Shown: one piece after another, positions 52,577-59,897 of the stretch
Position numbering within the stretch: the stretch's first letter is position 1
How the letters are laid out: each line of letters starts with the position of its first letter
Source: Gemmatimonadota bacterium
GTDB lineage: Bacteria; Gemmatimonadota; Gemmatimonadetes; Gemmatimonadales; Gemmatimonadaceae
Length of the DNA stretch: 64,000 nucleotides
Direction of reading: 5' to 3'
NCBI GenBank assembly: GCA_025359135.1
Contig: JANYHJ010000138.1
Location: 1 to 64,000, forward strand
Translations under genes and position numbers: made by a program
The notes under the pieces: model-generated
The model's database searches: none
Seen by the model: only the letters and a program-made list of their open reading frames with translations
Told to the model about the DNA's origin: nothing

Positions 52577-54361
52577 ATGCAGCTCAACACTCTCGACTGG
52601 ATCATCGCCCTGCTGAGCCTGGTGGCCGCAGGGGCGCCGGCGCTCTTCTATTGGAAGCGCGCGGGCTCGGGGACGGCGGAGTTCTTCACGAGCGGACAGT
52701 CGGCGCCGTGGTGGCTGATCGGGACGTCGATGGTGGCAACGACGTTCAGCGCGGACACGCCGAACCTGGTGACCGACTTCGTGCGGACGAAGGGCGTGAG
52801 CTACAACTGGGTGTGGTGGGCGTTCCTGCTCACGGGCATGATGACGGTGTTCTTCTATGCGCGGTTGTGGCGCCGGTCGGGCGTGCTGACCGACCTCGAG
52901 TTCTACGAGCTGCGCTACGCCGGCAAGCCGGCGGCGTTCGTGCGCGGGTTCCGCGCCATCTACCTCGGGCTCTTCTTCAACTGCGCGATCATGGCGACGG
53001 TGACGCTCGCCGCGATCAAGATCTCGAACGTGATGCTGGGCTGGGGCGCGACGGAGACGGTGCTCATCTGCGGCGCGATCTGCGTGGTGTTCGCGGCGGT
53101 GTCGGGGCTGTGGGGGGTGCTGGCCATCGACATGGTGCAGTTCGTGATCAAGATGAGCGCGGTGATCGCGGCCGCGTGGTACGCGCTCGATCACCCGAAG
53201 GTGGGCGGGCTGCACGGGCTCGTGACCAAGATCGATCCGAAGACGCTGTCGCTGTTGCCCGACTTCGGGAACTGGAACCTGACGCTCTCGGTGCTGATCA
53301 TCCCGCTGGCGGTGCAGTGGTGGTCGGTGTGGTATCCCGGCGCGGAACCAGGCGGTGGCTCGTACATCGCGCAACGGATGCTCGCGGCCAAGGATGAACG
53401 CCACGCGATGGCGGGGACGCTCTGGTTCAACGTGGCGCACTACGCGCTGCGCCCGTGGCCGTGGATCATCACGGCGCTGGCGAGCATGCTGGTGTTCCCG
53501 ACGCTCAACGACATCCATGTGCAGCTGCCGTGGGTGGACCAGAAGCTGATCGGCAACGACCTCGCCTTCCCGGCGATGCTGACGCTGCTGCCGCACGGGA
53601 TGCTCGGCGTGATGATCGCGGCGCTGCTCGCGGCGTACGTGAGCACGATCGTGACGCACCTGAACTGGGGGTCGAGCTATCTCGTCATCGACATTTATCA
53701 TCGCTTCCTCAAGCGGGACGCGAGCGAGCCGCACCTGGTGTGGGTCTCGCGCGGACTGTCGATCGTGCTGATGGCGCTGGCGGCGATGTTCGCGCAGCTG
53801 CTCACGACGGCGGGAGAAGCGTTCCAGCTGCTGCTGTCGGTGGGCGCGGGGACGGGACTCCTCTACCTGCTGCGCTGGTTCTGGTGGCGCATCAACGCAT
53901 GGAGCGAGATCGCAGCGATGCTTTCGAGCTTCGCGGTGGCGGCGGGGTTCTTCGTGGCGAAGAAGTGGTTCGGGCTGCAGATGGAGGAATACCAGCAGCT
54001 GTTGATCACGATCGCGATCACGACGGTGAGCTGGGTGACGGCGACGTTCGTGACCGCGCCGGTGGATGACGCGACGCTGGTGGCGTTCTACAAGAAGGTG
54101 CGGCCGGCGGGACATGGCTGGACGCGCGTGCGCGCCATGGCGCAGGTGGGGCCGAGTCCCGACTCACTGCCGACGCAGCTGCTGGGGATGGTGTGCGGCG
54201 TGATGTGGGTGTACGCGGCGCTCTTCGGCACGGGCAACCTGCTCTACGGGCACACGGCGCAGGCGGCGGTGTGCGGCGTGGTGTTCGCGCTGGCGAGCGT
54301 GGGGTTGTGGAAGACGGCGGCGTCGCTGTTCGGGGCGCGGGACACCGCGACGGCGGCGTGA
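52577..54361 (+). CDS. Sodium:solute symporter (SSS family)
   Basis: The 594-residue protein has about 14 membrane helices in the SSS/LeuT-fold pattern: FFTSGQSAPWWLIGTSMVATTFSADTPNLVTDFVR early, and YVSTIVTHLNWGSSYLVIDIYHRF in the middle with the Na-site region. It probably imports a sugar or amino sugar. The facing kinase and nucleotidyltransferase genes suggest an N-acetylhexosamine. The ligand is inferred from context only. Confidence 0.88.
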   Translation: MQLNTLDWIIALLSLVAAGAPALFYWKRAGSGTAEFFTSGQSAPWWLIGTSMVATTFSADTPNLVTDFVRTKGVSYNWVWWAFLLTGMMTVFFYARLWRRSGVLTDLEFYELRYAGKPAAFVRGFRAIYLGLFFNCAIMATVTLAAIKISNVMLGWGATETVLICGAICVVFAAVSGLWGVLAIDMVQFVIKMSAVIAAAWYALDHPKVGGLHGLVTKIDPKTLSLLPDFGNWNLTLSVLIIPLAVQWWSVWYPGAEPGGGSYIAQRMLAAKDERHAMAGTLWFNVAHYALRPWPWIITALASMLVFPTLNDIHVQLPWVDQKLIGNDLAFPAMLTLLPHGMLGVMIAALLAAYVSTIVTHLNWGSSYLVIDIYHRFLKRDASEPHLVWVSRGLSIVLMALAAMFAQLLTTAGEAFQLLLSVGAGTGLLYLLRWFWWRINAWSEIAAMLSSFAVAAGFFVAKKWFGLQMEEYQQLLITIAITTVSWVTATFVTAPVDDATLVAFYKKVRPAGHGWTRVRAMAQVGPSPDSLPTQLLGMVCGVMWVYAALFGTGNLLYGHTAQAAVCGVVFALASVGLWKTAASLFGARDTATAA

Positions 54362-54403
54362 AGTCGGCAGTGCATCGCGCGCGCGGCGGGGCCGCGCCGA
54401 GGT

Positions 54404-55528
54404 TCAGGCCGAGCTGACGAGGCGGCGTAGGCGATCCTCGCCGGCCTCGAGGGCGGCGAGCAGGGCGAACTGGGCGCGGGCGCGGTCGAGGTTCTGGCCG
54501 GCCCGCGCCGTTCTATAGTAGCGATCTGCTTCCAAATGGTCGGTGAGGAAGCGGACCCCCTGCTCGAAGGTGATGACGAGCGCGCCATCGACGAGCGAGT
54601 CGCGCTCGGGCGCGGTGAGGGCGGGGCCGGCCGCCTCGATCCAGCCGTGGAGCAGCGCGTCGAGCAAGGGCCAGCGGATCGTCACCGGTCGCGGGTCATC
54701 CTCGGAACGATCGCCCGCCATCGAGCGCACGAGGTCGCCGACGTCCCAGGCGGCGAGGCCCGGCATGACGGTGTCGAGATCCACCACGCAGAGCGCTTCG
54801 CCGGTGGCGTCGTCGAAGAGGACGTTGGCGATCTTGGCGTCGTTGTGCGTGGCGCGCAGTGGCAGGCGCCCGGCGTGCAACGCCCCCATGAGCCGGGCGC
54901 CGAGGGCGTGACGCGCGCGGGCGAACGTGATGTCGTTCGCGGCGCCGGCGGCACGATGCGCGCTGTCGGCGGTGATGGCGGCCTCGAGTGCGACGAGGCG
55001 GCGCGGTGTGTCGTGGAAATGCGGGATGGTCTCGCGCAGGCCGCGCGCGTCGAGATCGGCGAGGTCGCGGAAGAAGTGGCCGAAGGCGCGCGCCGCTTCC
55101 GCGGCCTGCGACGGTCGCGTGGTGGCGGTGACGCCGTGCGCATCCTCGATGAACTGGAAGGCGCGCCATGCGGTCCCGTCGTTCGCGCGCTCGACGAGGC
55201 GATCGTGATCGGACGCGACCGGCACGAGCAGGCGACGTCGCCGCTCACGTCGGGGGTCCCGCTCCGCCGCCGAACGCAGGGCGCGCGTGACGAGCGCGAT
55301 ATTGTGCGCGACCGCGTCCAGGTCGGGGAAGACGTGCTCGTTCACGCACTGCAGCATGACGGGCGGTCCGCCCGCGCTCGCGACGTACGAGCCGTGGATG
55401 TGTCCGCCGGAGAGCGGACGGACCTCGAGCGTGCCGGCGTGCGCGGCGGCCTCGCCGATGAAGCGCGCAACCGCGAACCGGAGAGCGGCACTCACGTCGC
55501 CGTGAGGCGCGTGGGCGCCGCTCGTCAC
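54404..55528 (-). CDS. Phosphotransferase-family sugar kinase, NahK-like
   Basis: The 374-residue protein belongs to the aminoglycoside/choline-kinase fold with catalytic THNDAKIANVLFD (Brenner-like HxD..xxN) and the metal site CVVDLDTVMPGLAAWDVGDLVRSM. N-acetylhexosamine 1-kinases share this layout. The neighbouring nucleotidyltransferase, coupled by a GTGA overlap, would use a sugar 1-phosphate. GTG 55528 is chosen on that overlap. Confidence 0.75.
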   Translation of the reverse strand: MTSGAHAPHGDVSAALRFAVARFIGEAAAHAGTLEVRPLSGGHIHGSYVASAGGPPVMLQCVNEHVFPDLDAVAHNIALVTRALRSAAERDPRRERRRRLLVPVASDHDRLVERANDGTAWRAFQFIEDAHGVTATTRPSQAAEAARAFGHFFRDLADLDARGLRETIPHFHDTPRRLVALEAAITADSAHRAAGAANDITFARARHALGARLMGALHAGRLPLRATHNDAKIANVLFDDATGEALCVVDLDTVMPGLAAWDVGDLVRSMAGDRSEDDPRPVTIRWPLLDALLHGWIEAAGPALTAPERDSLVDGALVITFEQGVRFLTDHLEADRYYRTARAGQNLDRARAQFALLAALEAGEDRLRRLVSSA

Positions 55529-56436
55529 CAGAGCCTGGCCGGATAGGCGCCGGTCGCGTGGAGCGCGGCCAGTGCGTCGACGGTGGCGGGGCGATCTTCC
55601 TTGTGCGTGACGCCGCACCACGAGGCGCCGGTCGAAAGCAGGCGACAGCGCGCGCGTTCACCAGCGAGCGCGTCGTTGACCACGTCGGGCAGCAGGCACT
55701 CGTCCTTGAGCCCGGGCGTGGCGCGCAGGAAGGTGGTGAAGGCCGCGTCGAGCAGGGCGAAGAGTGGTGGAGTGAAGGCCCAGCAATTCATCGACACGAG
55801 CGTGTCGGCCGCGAGCTCGGTGGTGCGACCATCCGCCGCCGTGATGACGCCGTTGCCGTCGGCATTGCGCACGATGCCGCGCTGCTCGATGACCTTGGTG
55901 AGGAAGCCGTCGCCCGTGCTGTCGCAGAGGGCGCGATTGACGGCGCCGTGCAGGCTCATGGTATGGCCGAGCGGGAAGGCGACGTTGGCCCAGGGCGCGG
56001 TGGTGGGCGCAGCGGATGCATCGCGCAGGGTGCCGGCGAGCACGCGGTACGTTTCGGCGCCGTAGAAGTCGTCGGCGTTGACGACGGCGAAAGGCGACGT
56101 CACGGCCTCGCGCGCGACGAGCACGGCGTGCGCGGTGCCCCATGGCGATTCGCGTCCCGCGGGCACCGCAGCCCACGCCGGGATGCGATCGAGCTCCTGC
56201 TCGACGATGGCGATGCGAAGCGAGCGGCCCGCGCGGGCGACGAGCGTGGCCTCGACCTGCGCGCGGAGGGTGCGCCGCGTGATGACCACGAGGTCGGTGA
56301 AGCCGGCGCGCGCCGCATCGAAGGCCGCGTAGTCCATGAGCGTGGACCCGTCGGGCCCCAGGGGATCGAGCTGCTTGGGGCCGCCGTAGCGGCTGCCGAG
56401 GCCGGCCGCGAGGAGTACGAGGGTCGTGGAGGGCAC
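55525..56436 (-). CDS. NDP-sugar nucleotidyltransferase
   Basis: The 303-residue protein opens with the pyrophosphorylase motif LVLLAAGLGSRYGGPKQLDPLGPDG and has WGTAHAVLVAR and VVNADDFYG, the nucleotide- and metal-binding sites of NTP-transferases. With the coupled kinase it would activate a hexosamine 1-phosphate. GTG 56436 gives the canonical N-terminus. A TAAGAT on the minus strand at 56485-56480 shares its bases with a TATCTT facing the other way. Confidence 0.82.
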   Translation of the reverse strand: MPSTTLVLLAAGLGSRYGGPKQLDPLGPDGSTLMDYAAFDAARAGFTDLVVITRRTLRAQVEATLVARAGRSLRIAIVEQELDRIPAWAAVPAGRESPWGTAHAVLVAREAVTSPFAVVNADDFYGAETYRVLAGTLRDASAAPTTAPWANVAFPLGHTMSLHGAVNRALCDSTGDGFLTKVIEQRGIVRNADGNGVITAADGRTTELAADTLVSMNCWAFTPPLFALLDAAFTTFLRATPGLKDECLLPDVVNDALAGERARCRLLSTGASWCGVTHKEDRPATVDALAALHATGAYPARLW

Positions 56437-56525
56437 GAGAGCGGGAGTCAGCGTGTGGTGAGGCGGGTGGATGGGCCCTATCTTAGCCCTGTTCGTTCCC
56501 CCTGAGCCAGTTGGCCGACGCCCCG

Positions 56526-57908
56526 ATGCCCCTTGATCCGTTCTCGCGTGACGCGACGCGACGAGACTTTCTCCGCTCCGGCGCCGCGATGGGAGTCGGC
56601 GCGGCCCTGACGCGCTTCGGATTCCCCGCGTCAGGGACCGCGCCGGGCGGTGCGTCGCCCGTGACGCCAGCGACGAGCCCGTTCCTCGCAGCCGCACCGA
56701 TGGACGTGGTGCGCATGGGCATCGTGGGGGTGGGCGGCCAGGGGACGTCGCATGTGGACATCCTGCTCAACGTCCCCGGCGTCGAGATAGTAGCAATCTG
56801 CGACATAAATCAGGCGCACGCGGAGCGGGCGGCGCAGCTCTGCACGACGGCGGGACGCCGGAAGCCGGCGCTCTACACGCGGGGCCCACGCGACTTCGAG
56901 CGGCTCTGCGCGGAGGAGAAGCTGGACCTCGTGCTCACCGCCACGCCGTGGGAGTGGCACGTGCCCGTGCTGCTCGCGGCCATGAAGAACGGCAAGCATG
57001 CGGCCACCGAGGTGCCGGCTTCGTACACCCCCGACGGCTGCTGGGAGCTGGTGGAGAGCGCCGAGCGGACGCAGAAGCACTGCGTGATGATGGAGAACTG
57101 CAACTACGGTCGCTCCGAGCTGCTCGTGCTCAACCTCGTGCGGCAGGGGGTGCTGGGCGAGGTGCTGCACGCGGAAGGCGCGTACCTGCACGACCTCCGC
57201 GCGGTGCAGCATGACGACGGCGAGGGGCTGTGGCGGCGCGCGCACCAGATTTCGCGCAACGGCAACCAGTATCCGACGCACGGGCTGGGCCCGGTCGCCA
57301 ACTGTCTCGACATCAACCGCGGCGACCGGTTCGAGTACGTGGTGTCGATGAGCGGGCCGGCGCGCGGGCTCAAGGCGTGGCAGCGCGAGCACCTGACGGC
57401 CGCGGATCCGCGTGCGCAGGAGTCGTACGTGCAGGGCGACGTGAACATCTCCCTCGTGAAGACGGCCAACGGCCGGACCGTGGTAGTGACGCACGACGTG
57501 AACTTGCCGCGTCCCTACAGCCGCGTGAACCTGGTGCAGGGCAGCAAGGGCGTCTTCATGGGCTACCCCGACCGCGTGTACGTGGAAGGACGCTCGAAGC
57601 GCGAGCACGTGTGGGATGACGTGACCTCGTGGCGCGAGCAGTACGAGCACCCGCTCTGGCGCTCGGAGAAGATCCAGCAAGTGCGCACGGGGCATGGCGG
57701 CATGGACTACCTCGAGGACTACCGGCTGATCCAGTGCCTGCGACAGGGCGTGCCGACCGACATGAACGTCTACGACCTCGCGGCGGTGTCGTCGCTGACG
57801 TGGAGCACGGAGCAGTCGGTGACGGCACGCAGCGCACCCGTGAACATTCCCGACTACACGAAAGGGAAGTGGAAGACGACGCCGGCGTGGCCCATCGTGG
57901 AAGCGTGA
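56526..57908 (+). CDS. Gfo/Idh/MocA-family, GH109-like secreted enzyme
   Basis: The 460-residue protein has a Tat-type leader (RRDFLRS) and a Rossmann domain (GIVGVGGQGTSHV, ICDIN). Family motifs ATPWEWHVPVLLAAMKNGKHAATEVP, MMENCNYGR and GHGGMDYLEDYRLIQ follow. This is the layout of the NAD-dependent GH109 alpha-N-acetylgalactosaminidases. Tat export would fit a cofactor loaded before secretion. ATG 56526 follows a TTG option at 56511. It faces away from the kinase/nucleotidyltransferase pair. Confidence 0.85.
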   Translation: MPLDPFSRDATRRDFLRSGAAMGVGAALTRFGFPASGTAPGGASPVTPATSPFLAAAPMDVVRMGIVGVGGQGTSHVDILLNVPGVEIVAICDINQAHAERAAQLCTTAGRRKPALYTRGPRDFERLCAEEKLDLVLTATPWEWHVPVLLAAMKNGKHAATEVPASYTPDGCWELVESAERTQKHCVMMENCNYGRSELLVLNLVRQGVLGEVLHAEGAYLHDLRAVQHDDGEGLWRRAHQISRNGNQYPTHGLGPVANCLDINRGDRFEYVVSMSGPARGLKAWQREHLTAADPRAQESYVQGDVNISLVKTANGRTVVVTHDVNLPRPYSRVNLVQGSKGVFMGYPDRVYVEGRSKREHVWDDVTSWREQYEHPLWRSEKIQQVRTGHGGMDYLEDYRLIQCLRQGVPTDMNVYDLAAVSSLTWSTEQSVTARSAPVNIPDYTKGKWKTTPAWPIVEA

Positions 57909-58585
57909 GCACGATCCGCCACGCAGGCAGTTCCTCCGTCTCATCCGGAGGATCCAGGCCCAAGGCACCGTCGGCGAACGCAACACGCTCCGCGCAGTCG
58001 TTCGACCGCGCCTACTTCGACAAGTGGTACCGCGATCCCGCGCACCGCGTGCGGACGCACGCCGACCGCGCACGACAGGTCGCGTTCGCGGTGGCCGCCA
58101 CGGAGCTGCTGCTCGAACGGCCGCTGCGCACCGTGCTCGATGTCGGGGCGGGCGAGGGGCACTGGCAACCGGTGCTCAAGTCGCTGCGGCCGCGCGTGCA
58201 GTACACCGGACTGGATCCGAGCGAACACGCGGTGCGCACCTTCGGCGCGCGGCGCAACCTGCGCCTGGGCTCGATCGAGCAGCTCGACGCGGTGGAGCTC
58301 GAGCAGGGGTACGATCTTGTCTGCTGCGTCGGGATGCTCTACTACCTGACGGCATCGCAGTTCCGCCGCGGCATCCGGCTGCTCGCCGAACGCACGGCGG
58401 GAATGGCCTACCTCGAGCTGTTCGCGAAGGAGGACGAACTCGAGGGCGACCTGCCGATCGGGACGGCGCGTCTGGCTGCGTGGTACCGGCGCGAAATGCG
58501 GCACGCGGGTTGGGTGTCGCTCGGACAGCATTGCTGGGTCACGGAGGCGATGGCGGAGCGGGTGTCGAGCCTGGAGCGCGCGTGA
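57905..58585 (+). CDS. SAM-dependent class I methyltransferase
   Basis: The 226-residue enzyme has motif I VLDVGAGEGHW, motif II YTGLDPSEHAV and a post-I GYDLVCCVGMLYYL. An N-terminal Ser-rich stretch precedes FDRAYFDKWYRD. The substrate is unknown. GTG 57905 overlaps the GH109-like stop, and its TGA overlaps the next gene, so all three are coupled. Confidence 0.85.
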   Translation: MSTIRHAGSSSVSSGGSRPKAPSANATRSAQSFDRAYFDKWYRDPAHRVRTHADRARQVAFAVAATELLLERPLRTVLDVGAGEGHWQPVLKSLRPRVQYTGLDPSEHAVRTFGARRNLRLGSIEQLDAVELEQGYDLVCCVGMLYYLTASQFRRGIRLLAERTAGMAYLELFAKEDELEGDLPIGTARLAAWYRREMRHAGWVSLGQHCWVTEAMAERVSSLERA

Positions 58586-59841
58586 GCGGCGCATCGAAGG
58601 CGAGGAGCGACACGTTGCCTGTTCCGCAGATCGAGGACGGCCGTTCCGCTCGAGACGACAGACTCCTCAAGGGAATGCTCGCGCTCTACCTCGTGGCCGT
58701 TGCGGTCGCCACACTGCAACGCGGCATCCTCAGCACCGAGAACAACTTCGCGATCTTCCGCTGGGCGTTCGAGCACCTGCGCCGCGGCCAGGATCTCTAC
58801 GCGTTCTATCCCGGCCAGCACGACGACCAGTTCAAGTACTCACCGACATTCGCGCTGCTCTTTGCGCCGTTCGCGCCGTGGCCGTTCGCGATCGGCCTGA
58901 CGCTGTGGAACGCGACGAGCGCCGGCGCGGTGTGGTACGCGGTCACGCGACTGTTGCCGCCCAGGCAGGCCGCGTGGGCGCTCGGCCTCGCGTTCGTGGA
59001 AGTGCTGACGTGCCTGCAGCGCGCACAGTCGAACGCGCTCTGCGCGGCGCTGATCATCCTCGCGTTCATTGCGCTCGAGCGCGGCCAGCTGTGGCGCGCA
59101 GCGGCGGCGATCGCAACCGGAGCCTTCGTCAAGCTCTTTCCGCTGGCCGCGCTCGCGTTTGCGCTCTGGCAGCGGCGCATTGTGCGCTTCTCGCTCGTGT
59201 TCGTGGCGGTGATGCTGGGGTTCCTCGCGCTGCCACTGGCGGTCACGAGTCCCACGCGCCTGGTGGAGCAGTACGCGAGCTGGCGAGCAACCGAGGCGCA
59301 CGATGCCGACGAGCTGCAGTTCGACTGCGTGCAGTGCGCCGCCAAGGTCGACGGCGGCGGGCTCTATGGCGGCGTGATGCAGCAGCTGCGCTTCTGGACC
59401 GGTGCCGCGATTCCCAACTGGCCCGTGCAGCTGGCCGGCACGCTGCTGCTGCTGCTGCCGATCACACTGCGCTGGCGTGACCGCGATGACCCTGCGTTCC
59501 GCCGGCTCGTCCTCTGTTCACTGCTCGTCTACGTCGTGATTTTCAATCACCAGTCGGAGTCGCCGTCGTTCGTGATCGCGATGCTGGGCGTCACGATCTG
59601 GTGGGCGTCGGGAGCGCGGACGCACTGGCAGACCACGTGCATGGTGTTGACGGTGCTGATTGTGTCGATCGCGTACAGCGACCTCGTGCCCGGCCAGATC
59701 CGCTCGGAAGTGTTCGGCCGCTATCGACTCAAGACGGTGCCGTGCCTGCTGAGCTGGCTCGCGATGCAGTGGGAGCTGTGGCGCGGGGCGCCCTCGGCGT
59801 CAACACGATCGACGCCGCCAGCGGTGCCGTTGGCGGCGTAG
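58582..59841 (+). CDS. GT87/DUF2029-like polytopic membrane glycosyltransferase
   Basis: The 419-residue protein has about 9-10 membrane helices with the DUF2029 features: a first loop FRWAFEHLRRGQDLYAFYPGQHDDQFKYSPTFALLFAPF, and a helix motif ending VKLFPLAALAF. Such proteins use polyprenyl-phosphate sugar donors. GTG 58582 overlaps the methyltransferase stop. Acceptor and donor are unknown. Confidence 0.82.
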   Translation: MSGASKARSDTLPVPQIEDGRSARDDRLLKGMLALYLVAVAVATLQRGILSTENNFAIFRWAFEHLRRGQDLYAFYPGQHDDQFKYSPTFALLFAPFAPWPFAIGLTLWNATSAGAVWYAVTRLLPPRQAAWALGLAFVEVLTCLQRAQSNALCAALIILAFIALERGQLWRAAAAIATGAFVKLFPLAALAFALWQRRIVRFSLVFVAVMLGFLALPLAVTSPTRLVEQYASWRATEAHDADELQFDCVQCAAKVDGGGLYGGVMQQLRFWTGAAIPNWPVQLAGTLLLLLPITLRWRDRDDPAFRRLVLCSLLVYVVIFNHQSESPSFVIAMLGVTIWWASGARTHWQTTCMVLTVLIVSIAYSDLVPGQIRSEVFGRYRLKTVPCLLSWLAMQWELWRGAPSASTRSTPPAVPLAA

Positions 59842-59897
59842 TGCACGTGCGGCGCGGTCGATAAGGGTCGCGCCGACCGCTTTAGCATCATTCTTTC

